Below, in pieces: positions 7,472 to 14,376 of a stretch of 14,376 bases of DNA. Position numbers and translations under genes: made by a program. Each line of letters begins with the position of its first letter. The stretch's first letter is position 1. The notes below the pieces were generated by a model that worked only from the letters and a program-made list of their open reading frames with translations, was not told the origin of the DNA and searched no databases. Source of the DNA: JBPBPI01 sp050954885 (GTDB taxonomy: Bacteria > Pseudomonadota > Alphaproteobacteria > Caedimonadales > Caedimonadaceae); NCBI GenBank assembly GCA_050954885.1, contig JBPBPI010000034.1, forward strand, positions 1 to 14,376, in the 5' to 3' direction.

Positions 7472-8116
7472 TTAACTTTTGGATTCTTCACCATCATGGT
7501 GAGGCATTTCCCGCTTTTGTAATATTTCATCAATTAAACCAAAGGTTAAAGCTTCTTCAGCTGACATAAAATTATCACGCTCAACAGAGTCTTGGACAAC
7601 TTTTAGAGACTGGCCTGTTTGCTGTGAAATAATTTCATTTAAACGAAGTCTGAGTTTTATAATTTCACGCGCCGCAATTTCAATATCTGTTGCCTGACCT
7701 TTGGCCCCACCATGGGGTTGATGAATCATGATACGTGAATTAGGCAAAGCATATCGTTTGCCCTTGACCCCTGCACATAATAATAAAGATCCCATGGACG
7801 CTGCTTGACCGATTACCATGGTTGAGACATCGCACCTGATATAGTTCATGGTATCAAGAATCCCAAGACCTGATGTCACGACGCCACCTGGCGAATTAAT
7901 ATAAAAATAGATATCTTTTTTAGGATTTTCAGATTCTAAAAACAAAAGCTGGGCGCAAATTAAATTGGCCACATCATCGTTCACTTCACCTGTTAAAAAG
8001 ATGATTCTTTCTTTTAAAAGACGAGAATAAATGTCAAAAGATCTTTCGCCCCGCGCGGTTTGTTCTATAACCATCGGAACCAGTGTATTTCTGTACTGGT
8101 AGTTCGCGTCGCTCAT
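7472..8116 (-). CDS. clpP: ClpP, proteolytic subunit of the Clp protease
   Basis: ClpP forms the barrel-shaped tetradecameric serine peptidase used by ClpX and other Clp ATPases in the cytoplasm. From the chosen start the protein has 214 residues with the catalytic triad Ser107 (GQAASMGS), His132 (MIHQPHGG) and Asp181 (ERDNF). The spacings of 25 and 49 residues match the E. coli enzyme. The oxyanion region INSPGG (73-78) is present. An ATG exists at 8122, but GAGGAG (8128-8123) touches it directly, while the ATG at 8116 stands 6 nt from that site and gives MSDANYQ, so 8116 is preferred. The unprocessed N-terminus is short, as in many alphaproteobacteria. It sits 82 bp downstream of tig. Confidence 0.97.
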   Translation of the reverse strand: MSDANYQYRNTLVPMVIEQTARGERSFDIYSRLLKERIIFLTGEVNDDVANLICAQLLFLESENPKKDIYFYINSPGGVVTSGLGILDTMNYIRCDVSTMVIGQAASMGSLLLCAGVKGKRYALPNSRIMIHQPHGGAKGQATDIEIAAREIIKLRLRLNEIISQQTGQSLKVVQDSVERDNFMSAEEALTFGLIDEILQKREMPHHDGEESKS

Positions 8117-8198
8117 ACACATCTCCTCGTATTTATTATAATATAATGATCTATATTTGCTGAAAAATACATCTATTAAGTTAATTAATCATTAACGA

Positions 8199-9554
8199 TT
8201 ATGCTTCTTCTCCGTCTGTGATTTCATCAACACGTTTTTTCAAATCTGTATAAGATATTTTGGTTTGCGTTGTATTGGCTTCTTTTAAAATAAACTCAAT
8301 CACCTTATGTTCAAAAATTGGTGCGCGCAATGAAGCTTGTGCATTGGGATTATTGCGATAATAATCAACCACTTTTTGTTCCATACCAGGATATTTTCTG
8401 GCTTCTTGCATCAAAGCTTGCTCAAGTTCTTTTTGAGAAACAAGAATATTATGCTCACGTCCAATTTCAGCCAAAACCAATCCAAGACGTACACGACGTT
8501 CCGCAATATCTTGATATTGCTTTTTATTTTCCTCATCGGATTCTTGCACTTGATTGTCTGTTTGAGAAGGGTTATTTTTCTCTTCTTGTTTTACTTGATT
8601 CCAAATGGATTCAAATTCAAGTTCCTTAAGACCTTGAGGAATGTCAAAATTGAAAGTTTCCGCAAACTTATCAAGAATTTTTCTCTTTGCATCTAGCATT
8701 GACATGGCTTTGTAATCAGACGCTAAAAGTTCAGACATTGTTTTCTTTAGTTCGTCCAAAGAATCACGACCAAGTTGTTTTGCAAAATCATCTGTAAGTT
8801 CTGGAGAAGCTTTTTGTTTTACTTTTTTAATATCAACCGCAAAATGCGTTTGCTGACCAGCCAAATCTTTGGCTTGATAATCTGCGGGAAACATAATATC
8901 AAATTCTTTATGATCACCTTCTTTAAGGCCTATCAAATGATCTTCAAAACCTGGAATAAAGGAGCCTGAACCAAGTTCAAGGTCCATACCATCAGAAGAT
9001 CCCCCAACAATGGGTTTACCGCTTGCAAGGGTGCCTTTGAACGCAATATGAACTGTATCACTTTTTTGGGCAATTGTGCCTTCAGGTCTGTCTTCAAGTT
9101 CAGCATTACGTTGGTGTAAAGTTTCTAAAGCCTTGATAACTTCTTCATCTTGAACTTCGGCAATCAATTGTTCAAAATCAAATTTTTTCAAATCAATTTT
9201 TTCAACTTCAGGTAAAGTTTCCAAAGTCATCTTAATTTTTAAAGGTTCATTTTGATTGAAATTCGCACGATCCAGTTCAATCTTAGGCTCGAGTGCGACA
9301 CGAAGTTTCTGTTCATCAATCAACTGACGCTTGGCGTCTTTCACAATATCCTCAAAAACTTCTTGCTGAACATTTGATTCATATCGTTGTTTTAAAACGG
9401 GCAATGGAATTTTGCCAGGGCGAAAACCTGGAATTTTTGCGGATTGACCTACTTGCTTCAATTTCTGGATTATATTTTTTTCGATATCAGCCGGAGAAAC
9501 AACAATATCAAATTCTCTTATTAATCCTTCAGATTTAGTTTGTGTAATGTCCAT
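8199..9554 (-). CDS. tig: Trigger factor, ribosome-bound chaperone and prolyl isomerase
   Basis: Trigger factor binds near the ribosome exit tunnel and protects nascent chains. The 451 residues show the N-terminal ribosome-binding domain with the loop signature GFRPGKIP (43-50; E. coli has GFRKGKVP). An FKBP-type isomerase domain follows from about 160 to 245 (TVHIAFKGTL, SFIPGFEDHLIGLKEGD), then a long C-terminal helical chaperone domain. The region around 325-345 carries a Gln/Asn/Glu-rich insert-like stretch. The length is normal. The ATG at 9554 has only a weak ribosome site. It follows tRNA-Leu by 42 bp with no obvious promoter between, so tRNA and tig may share a transcript. Confidence 0.97.
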   Translation of the reverse strand: MDITQTKSEGLIREFDIVVSPADIEKNIIQKLKQVGQSAKIPGFRPGKIPLPVLKQRYESNVQQEVFEDIVKDAKRQLIDEQKLRVALEPKIELDRANFNQNEPLKIKMTLETLPEVEKIDLKKFDFEQLIAEVQDEEVIKALETLHQRNAELEDRPEGTIAQKSDTVHIAFKGTLASGKPIVGGSSDGMDLELGSGSFIPGFEDHLIGLKEGDHKEFDIMFPADYQAKDLAGQQTHFAVDIKKVKQKASPELTDDFAKQLGRDSLDELKKTMSELLASDYKAMSMLDAKRKILDKFAETFNFDIPQGLKELEFESIWNQVKQEEKNNPSQTDNQVQESDEENKKQYQDIAERRVRLGLVLAEIGREHNILVSQKELEQALMQEARKYPGMEQKVVDYYRNNPNAQASLRAPIFEHKVIEFILKEANTTQTKISYTDLKKRVDEITDGEEA

Positions 9555-9596
9555 TCGTTTCGTACCCAGGTTAAAATTGTTTCACTATATTTTATG

Positions 9597-9681
9597 TGGT
9601 GCGGGCGAAGGGACTTGAACCCCCAAGACTTGCGTCGCCAGAACCTAAATCTGGTGTGTCTGCCAATTCCACCACGCCCGC
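9597..9681 (-). tRNA. trnL: tRNA-Leu (anticodon UAG)
   Basis: On the minus strand the acceptor stem GCGGGCG (9681-9675) pairs with CGCCCGC (9607-9601), followed by discriminator A and a gene-encoded CCA (9599-9597). The anticodon arm is CCAGA, loop TTTAGGT, TCTGG, giving anticodon TAG, which reads CUN leucine codons. The T arm contains GGTTCAAGTCC. A long variable arm of class II type (CGACGCAAGTCTTG) fits leucine tRNA. The length is 85 nt with CCA. It stands immediately upstream of tig, a placement seen in other alphaproteobacteria. Confidence 0.97.
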
Positions 9682-9710
9682 GGTAATCAAAAATAGAATT
9701 GATTTTTTCA

Positions 9711-9737
9711 ATTTTATTTCTGAAATCTATCCGTCAA
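9711..9737 (-). promoter_or_regulatory. Weak promoter candidate for tRNA-Leu
   Basis: Minus-strand TTGACG (9737-9732) and TAAAAT (9716-9711) are separated by only 15 nt, about 30 nt before the tRNA 5' end. The hexamers are good but the spacer is short. Readthrough from the flagellar genes is the alternative. Confidence 0.25.
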
Positions 9738-9741
9738 AATT

Positions 9742-9757
9742 CTTTAAAATTTTAAAG
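9742..9757 (-). terminator. Possible weak terminator after flhG
   Basis: A perfect 16-bp palindrome (CTTTAAAATTTTAAAG) lies 28 bp downstream of the flhG stop and is followed on the minus strand by AATTTT. It would form a 6-bp AT-rich stem with a 4-nt loop. Its stability is low. Confidence 0.3.
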
Positions 9758-9784
9758 GACCTTATTTTGATAACTCCGATTTAT

Positions 9785-10666
9785 CTAAATTGCAACGGTT
9801 TCAAGCATTATCTTTGCTTTTTTATCTTTATTTTGTTTCTTTTTTGCCAATTCTTGTGCAATTGCTTGAACATCTTGACCTGCCGGTGCGTTGGGATGAC
9901 GTGTCAAAATCAATGTTTGACTCTGAATTGACTCCCGTACGCGCACGTCCCTGCGGACAGATCCCAAATAAGCCGGCGTTATTTTTAAAAAACGCTCGCA
10001 TACTTTTTTGACAATTTCATAGGCTTGTGTGGCCGTTGAGGTTGTCTCAGCTTGATTAATCAAGACCTGAATAGGAACCTGCGGCAGGATCTGTGACATT
10101 AATTTAATAAATGCATAAGCATCCGTCAATGCTGTTGGCTCTTCTGTCGTGACCACAATAAATTCTGTGGCAATGGCGGATAAAGCACGCACTGTGCCCC
10201 CAATTCCTGCCCCCAAATCAATAAAAATCATGTCATAATCTTGGGCCAAAGATTTAATCTCTTCTCGCAAGAAGTTCAGTCTATGAGGGGAAAGCGTCGA
10301 TAAGCTACCACAGCCCGATCTTCCTGCAATGACATCAAATTGACCTGATGGATGAGACATAATGGCTTCTTTTAAAGAACACTGTTGCGCCAAAACGTTT
10401 CCCAAATCTCGAGGAGGCGTCAGTCCCAATTGAATATCGATGTTGGCAAGACCTAAATCTCCATCAAACAAGAGAATTTTTTTGCCTTGCTGCGCTAAAG
10501 TATGAACCAATGTAATCGACAGCCATGTCTTACCCACCCCCCCTTTTCCGGATGCCATGATATAAATTTCCGGAAAATTTAAGTGTTCAGGATTTGCAGA
10601 AGATACCTCTGTCAGAGATTGGTTTTTCGTTTTGTCTATCGTTGAGGGATCTAAGGTGTGAATCAT
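9785..10666 (-). CDS. flhG: FlhG, MinD/ParA-like regulator of flagellar number
   Basis: This membrane-associated ATPase of the MinD/ParA superfamily, in a flagellar operon, works with FlhF to set flagellar number. The 293 residues show a deviant Walker A SGKGGVGKT (39-47, signature Lys41), FDGDLGLANIDIQLG (67-81) and Walker B IFIDLGAGIGG (147-157). The C-terminus is basic (KKKQNKDKKAKIMLETVAI) and could act as a membrane-binding tail. The first 30 residues are low in motif content. I do not see the DQAxxLR activator helix known from several FlhG proteins, which triggers FlhF GTPase activity. The ATG overlaps the flhF stop as ATGA (10666-10663), and AGGAAG (10679-10674) lies 7 nt upstream, so translation is probably coupled. 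MinD is excluded by context and by this coupling to flhF. Confidence 0.9.
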   Translation of the reverse strand: MIHTLDPSTIDKTKNQSLTEVSSANPEHLNFPEIYIMASGKGGVGKTWLSITLVHTLAQQGKKILLFDGDLGLANIDIQLGLTPPRDLGNVLAQQCSLKEAIMSHPSGQFDVIAGRSGCGSLSTLSPHRLNFLREEIKSLAQDYDMIFIDLGAGIGGTVRALSAIATEFIVVTTEEPTALTDAYAFIKLMSQILPQVPIQVLINQAETTSTATQAYEIVKKVCERFLKITPAYLGSVRRDVRVRESIQSQTLILTRHPNAPAGQDVQAIAQELAKKKQNKDKKAKIMLETVAI

Positions 10667-11664
10667 CGGGCAACTTCCTTCCGGATCTGAGATTTCAACG
10701 CCTCAAAAGGCATTTTCAAAGGATCGGTTAATAATTGAAGAATTTGAGTTGACGAGGCTGGACGCAAACGATTGCCCAATTCGGGGCCACGCCCAAAAGC
10801 CGCCAAAGACATTTTATTTTCGGCCATTGCGGTCAAAAGAGTCCCAAAACGTCTAACTGTGTCGCATTTGGTTAAGATAAATCTTTCAATACCTAGTTGA
10901 TACAGCAAATCACGTTTGTCCAAAAATTCATAACAATCTTGACCGGCGGCACAAACAAAAGTAGGTGATATATTTAACGTTTTGAACAATCCCTGAAATT
11001 CTAAATTTTCTTCAATATTTAAAAGATTCATCCCCGGTGTGTCGATAATTAAAGGTTGTTCATAAGACCAAGATTTGACGAATTTAATCAAGCCTTCAGA
11101 ATGGTCAAAAGATTCAAAGGGAATTTTTAAAGCACCTGCATAGGCTTGTAATTGTTCCTTAGCTCCTGCTTTCAGTCCATCAGTTGTGACCAAAGTCGGA
11201 TGTAATCCTGCCAAAACATATTCTGAGGCAATTTTGGCCGCCGTCATACTTTTACCAGCCCCTGAAAGTCCAACAAGTGCGATCATTTCAGGCAAATGAT
11301 AATCGATCGGTTGGTGGGGAAGCAATTCAGCAATGACGTGTTCAGCATCGTAAGAGTCTTGAGATTGACCTTCCGTAATCACTTTCAGCCGTGCCAACAA
11401 GGACTCACCCACGTCATTGGGGACGATATGATAGTCAAAACACCGACAGAGAAGTTCAATAAGTTCCAAAGGCGAATGCAGCTGTTGTTTTTTGGATTCA
11501 TAGGTTGGTGTCAAATCAGGAACAGGTGTTTCAAGAGCCGCCGTGATTTGAAAACCTGTGTTATCTTGTTGACTTGAGACAATTACCGCATCAATGCCCA
11601 ATTCTTTACGGATTTGATCCAATGCTTCGGTCATAGTCGCGGCTCGGAAGGTTCTTAATCTCAT
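10663..11664 (-). CDS. flhF: FlhF, SRP-type GTPase for flagellar placement
   Basis: FlhF is a relative of Ffh and FtsY that recruits early flagellar parts to the assembly site. The 333 residues start with the typical MRLRTFRAATMTEALDQIRK B-domain segment. The G domain shows Walker A GLSGAGKS (132-139), a G2 region TTDGLKAGAKEQLQAYA (160-176), G3 DTPGMN (208-213) and G4 TKCD (265-268). Compared with canonical SRP GTPases, the arginines of DTYR and DTAGR are absent, so GTP hydrolysis or dimer activation may differ. This could be a lineage variant. The ATG at 11664 has AAGGA (11679-11675) with a longish 10-nt spacer. flhA ends 38 bp upstream and flhG overlaps at the 3' end, so the three genes read as one operon. 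Confidence 0.92.
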   Translation of the reverse strand: MRLRTFRAATMTEALDQIRKELGIDAVIVSSQQDNTGFQITAALETPVPDLTPTYESKKQQLHSPLELIELLCRCFDYHIVPNDVGESLLARLKVITEGQSQDSYDAEHVIAELLPHQPIDYHLPEMIALVGLSGAGKSMTAAKIASEYVLAGLHPTLVTTDGLKAGAKEQLQAYAGALKIPFESFDHSEGLIKFVKSWSYEQPLIIDTPGMNLLNIEENLEFQGLFKTLNISPTFVCAAGQDCYEFLDKRDLLYQLGIERFILTKCDTVRRFGTLLTAMAENKMSLAAFGRGPELGNRLRPASSTQILQLLTDPLKMPFEALKSQIRKEVAR

Positions 11665-11702
11665 AATTCATTAATCCTTTGGTACGCCATGACACTATTT
11701 CC

Positions 11703-13754
11703 TTAAATTCGACCTGCGGTTTTTATTCTAATTTTAGGATGAACTTCATTTTGAGACATCACCACAGTTTGGGGCCTAAATCGTTCGATGATTGACCGAA
11801 CTTGAGACCGGATGGTGGAGCTGGTCAAAAGAACGGGGACTTCTCCTTGAATCAGCTGCTCGTCATAAACATCTCGTATTTTACTGGTAAATTCTTGTAA
11901 CTTACTGGGCGGCAAGGCTAAATATTTGTTGTCTTGTTCACCCGCCAGAGAATCAATTAAAATTCGTTCCCATTCGGGGCCAATAATCACAATGGGCAAG
12001 ATATTTTCATGATTTAAATAGGTATTGCTCAATTGACGGGCAAGTCGCGTACGCACATGTTCTGTGATTAAAGTTAAATTTCGGGTTTGGGAGCAAGATT
12101 CTGAAACACCTTCTAAAATGGTAGCCAAGTCGCGAATCGATACACGTTCTGACAAAAGATTTTGTAGAACACGCTGAACTCCTGCCAAGGTAATTTGAGC
12201 CGGCACCATATCAGTCAGTAATTTTTGATGAGGTTTATCCAATCCATCTAGAAGTTTTTGGGTCTCGCTGAAGGAAAGTAATTCAGGCGTGTTATCGCGA
12301 ATAATTTCGGACAAGTGAGTTGTGATCACGGTCATGGGGTCCACCACCGTACAATTCATAGCTTCAGCTTCAGACCTTAAATGAGGTTGAATCCAAATGG
12401 CATTAAGACCAAATGTCGGCTCAATCACGGCCTCACCGGCCATCTGTAAGTTTCGGTTTTCAGGATCGATCGCCAAAAGAAGATTGGGACGAATTTCAGC
12501 CCGCGCACTTTCAGTATCTTTAATCCGAATGATGTAACTTTGGGGCGGCAGTTGAAGATTGTCTTGAATGCGCACAGTCGGCAGCACAAACCCAATCTCT
12601 CGAGCCAATTGCAGACGCAATCCTTTAATTTTCTCAGCCAAGGAGTCACCCTGTTGACCATTGGCAAGGGGCAGTAAACCATAGCCTAGCTCAATACGAA
12701 CTTGGTCAATTTGCAAGACATTCGAGACTGTTTCCTCAGCCGGTGGTGGTTGGGCTTCTAAATCCTGAGTGACTTGAATGTCGGTCGCTATTTTTTCTTG
12801 CTTTTGGGTCAGCTTCCAAGCCATCCCACCCGTGATAGCTGCCAGAGCCAAAAAAGGCAACATGGGAATATTGGGCAATAAAGATAGAATCAACATTAAA
12901 AAAGAGCTTAATCCTAAAGCCGAAGGATACGCCCCCAATTGACCGATCATCACCTTATCAGCAGTACCGTCTCCCGATGTTTTTGACACCAGAAGAGCAG
13001 AGGCTGTTGAAATGATCAAAGCCGGAATTTGGGTAATAAGACCATCGCCCACCGTCAGTAACGTATAAGTACGCGACGCTTCGGCAAAACTTAAGTCGTT
13101 TTGAGCGACACCAATGATCATACCGCCAATGACATTAATAAAAGTAATACAAAGACCCGCCACCGCGTCACCACGCACGAATTTGGCGGCACCGTCCATA
13201 GAGCCAAAAAAACTGGCTTCTTCTTCAAGATTCTTGCGACGCGTCCGGGCTTCATCTTCATTAATCAGACCCGATGAAAGATCAGCATCGATCGCCATTT
13301 GCTTGCCAGGCATCGCGTCCAAGGTAAATCGAGCAGACACTTCGGCAATACGTCCGGCACCTTTGGTGATCACCACAAAGTTGATGATAATTAAAATGGC
13401 AAAGACGATAAAACCGATAACAAAATTACCCCCCATGATAAAATTTCCAAAGGCTTTGATCACAGCACCGGCGGCCGCTGGTCCTTCGTGTCCGTCGGTT
13501 AAAATTAATCGGGTTGAGGCGACATTTAAGGCCAAGCGCAACATGGTCGATACCAAAAGAACGGTGGGGAAAGAGCTGAAATCCAACGCTTTTTGGATAA
13601 AAAGGCTTGTCATTAAAATCAGTACGGAGAGAGCCAGAGAGATGGCCAAAGCAAAATCAAGTAAAGCTTTATGAAGGGGCAAAATTAAAATCACCAAAAT
13701 ACCCATAAGACCCAAGGCAAAGACCAAATCAGAGCGAACAAAGGTTTGATTCAA
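11703..13754 (-). CDS. flhA: FlhA, flagellar type III export gate
   Basis: FlhA is the nonameric inner-membrane gate of the flagellar export apparatus. The 683 residues begin with about eight membrane segments (roughly 10-27, 33-53, 62-84, 110-130, 200-218, 235-255, 279-296, 298-314). The FHIPEP family signature lies in the first cytoplasmic loop as RFTLDAMPGKQMAIDADLSS (142-161), followed by the charged NEDEARTRRKNLEEE segment. The C-terminal half (about 345-683) is the cytoplasmic export-substrate platform. The length is normal. The start is uncertain: the only conventional in-frame start codon before SDLVFALGLMG is the TTG at 13754, which has no nearby ribosome site. An AAAGGA stands about 24 nt further upstream. 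InvA/LcrV-type secretion homologues are excluded by the flhF and flhG neighbours. Confidence 0.95.
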   Translation of the reverse strand: MNQTFVRSDLVFALGLMGILVILILPLHKALLDFALAISLALSVLILMTSLFIQKALDFSSFPTVLLVSTMLRLALNVASTRLILTDGHEGPAAAGAVIKAFGNFIMGGNFVIGFIVFAILIIINFVVITKGAGRIAEVSARFTLDAMPGKQMAIDADLSSGLINEDEARTRRKNLEEEASFFGSMDGAAKFVRGDAVAGLCITFINVIGGMIIGVAQNDLSFAEASRTYTLLTVGDGLITQIPALIISTASALLVSKTSGDGTADKVMIGQLGAYPSALGLSSFLMLILSLLPNIPMLPFLALAAITGGMAWKLTQKQEKIATDIQVTQDLEAQPPPAEETVSNVLQIDQVRIELGYGLLPLANGQQGDSLAEKIKGLRLQLAREIGFVLPTVRIQDNLQLPPQSYIIRIKDTESARAEIRPNLLLAIDPENRNLQMAGEAVIEPTFGLNAIWIQPHLRSEAEAMNCTVVDPMTVITTHLSEIIRDNTPELLSFSETQKLLDGLDKPHQKLLTDMVPAQITLAGVQRVLQNLLSERVSIRDLATILEGVSESCSQTRNLTLITEHVRTRLARQLSNTYLNHENILPIVIIGPEWERILIDSLAGEQDNKYLALPPSKLQEFTSKIRDVYDEQLIQGEVPVLLTSSTIRSQVRSIIERFRPQTVVMSQNEVHPKIRIKTAGRI

Positions 13755-13802
13755 CCAAGCTAGATTGATGTTGTTTTGTCCTTTATTAAGACCACCTGAA
13801 GC

Positions 13803-13837
13803 TATGAACTTTGATCCTTATTTTATTCAAGTTCATA
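13803..13837. repeat. 9-bp inverted repeat in the flhA leader
   Basis: TATGAACTT (13803-13811) and AAGTTCATA (13829-13837) are perfectly complementary arms around a 17-bp centre. The dyad lies between the regulator remnant and flhA, upstream of the flhA start. It could be an operator or an mRNA leader stem. The 130-bp spacer otherwise shows no strong promoter. Confidence 0.5.
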
Positions 13838-13884
13838 TATTTTTGTTACTTTGCGACAAATTTAGTTTTTAAAGAGTTAATTTT

Positions 13885-14301
13885 TTATCCCGCCACTTGA
13901 TAATCTGTTTTATTTGTCGTTTCATTATATTGATGTAATTTATTGCGCAATGTTCTGATGGAAATACCTAAAATATGAGCAGCCTGGGTGCGATTGCCTA
14001 AACAATGATTGAGTGTTCCTACAATTAAATCCTTTTCCATATCTGCCACCGTACGGCCCACAAAATTTTCATTTAGGGGTGCGTTAGCATTGGTCTCAAC
14101 TTGCGGTACTGTTGCTTGGATTTTAATGCCAGATAACCGAATGACATCTTGATCAATCGCCTCGCCTGAGGCCAGCAAGGTTGCCCGGTGCATAATATTT
14201 TCTAGCTCGCGCACATTGCCGCGCCACGGATGACTGATAAGAACCTTTAAAGCGTCAGACGTCAAAGGCCTTAAGGGATATAGCTGAATGAGTTTATGTT
14301 T
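13885..14301 (-). pseudogene. flbD: C-terminal remnant of an FlbD-like sigma54 activator
   Basis: Intact regulators of this kind bind DNA, contact sigma54 RNA polymerase and switch on flagellar genes. Only the end of the protein is open here. The segment ISHPWRGNVRELENIMHRA is the end of the AAA+ domain, with the sensor-II arginine in GNVREL. After a linker comes GRTVADMEKDLIVGTLNHCL and a Fis-type helix-turn-helix (NRTQAAHILGISIRTLRNKL), ending DYQVAG. Upstream, this frame hits TAA at 14304-14302 and again further on, and neither other minus frame carries AAA+ motifs to the window edge. The receiver domain and most of the ATPase, including Walker A, Walker B and GAFTGA, are therefore absent. 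A TTG at 14265 could start a 126-residue DNA-binding fragment, but no ribosome site supports it. The position before flhA matches flbD in other alphaproteobacteria. Confidence 0.75.
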
Positions 14302-14357
14302 TTACATAATGGCAAGATTATGATCTATAGTTGAATGTGATTATGTTTTGACATACA
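14281..14357. repeat. Imperfect direct repeat, two units 47 bp apart
   Basis: Units at 14281-14308 and 14328-14355 match at 24 of 28 positions (TAGCTGAATGAG... against TAGTTGAATGTG..., both running into TTATGTTTT and ACATA). They sit exactly where the regulator reading frame fails. They could be sites at the end of an inserted element or a small duplication; the window stops before this can be resolved. Confidence 0.55.
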
Positions 14358-14376
14358 CAATTCTCTTTTCGTTAGG

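Noticed and set aside
8117..8198. TATAAT and an AT-rich GTTAAT/ATTAAC dyad between tig and clpP
   Set aside because: No -35 at a suitable distance fits the TATAAT, and transcription from it would begin inside the clpP ribosome site. The dyad has no T tract and is likely in such AT-rich DNA by chance.
9596..9931. Plus-strand 111-residue open frame beginning MVRAKGLEPPRLASPEPKSG
   Set aside because: Its first part is the complement of the tRNA-Leu gene. This is a well-known type of false protein, and the rest overlaps the flhG 3' end in antisense.
13114..13674. Plus-strand 186-residue open frame
   Set aside because: It is entirely antisense to flhA, in the segment encoding its membrane helices and FHIPEP loop. 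It has a biased Ile/Lys/Pro/Ala-rich composition and no recognisable domain or ribosome site.

Overview
The window reads as a low-GC alphaproteobacterial chromosome. The block tRNA-Leu / tig / clpP / clpX / lon and the block flbD-like / flhA / flhF / flhG are both arrangements known from Alphaproteobacteria. The AT-rich DNA, short spacers and decayed genes would suit a host-associated lineage such as the Holosporales. That placement is inference; no rRNA or other strong marker is present.

Left part (1-3589) is accessory DNA. It starts inside a gene for a charged, coiled-coil protein built from 34-residue (102-bp) tandem repeats. An RNHCP-type zinc protein follows. Next come three unrelated families that are often linked to drug modification: a GNAT acetyltransferase (minus strand), a secreted class D beta-lactamase with every catalytic motif intact (plus strand), and an aminoglycoside-phosphotransferase-like kinase (minus strand). 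The kinase gene is interrupted by one TAA codon exactly where relatives have glutamine. A perfect 12-bp hairpin closes the bla / kinase convergent end.

Middle part (3599-9681), all on the minus strand, is the protein quality-control block. In transcription order it holds tRNA-Leu(UAG), trigger factor (nascent-chain chaperone), ClpP and ClpX (the two halves of one protease) and Lon. All are full length with intact active sites. The broken kinase gene starts 9 bp after the lon stop, so lon transcripts probably run through it to the hairpin.

Right part (9785-14376), also minus strand, is a flagellar block. A sigma54-activator remnant (C-terminal end only, FlbD-like) precedes flhA (export gate), flhF and flhG (flagellar placement and number). 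flhF and flhG overlap by ATGA. The regulator loses its reading frame about 75-90 bp before the window edge, next to an imperfect 28-bp direct repeat. This suggests a rearrangement or inserted element there.

I see no CRISPR array, no phage genes and no convincing new multi-gene system. The best leads are the tandem-repeat protein, the single-codon kinase pseudogene, the resistance-like trio and the disrupted flagellar regulator. No stretch over 300 bp lacks a gene.
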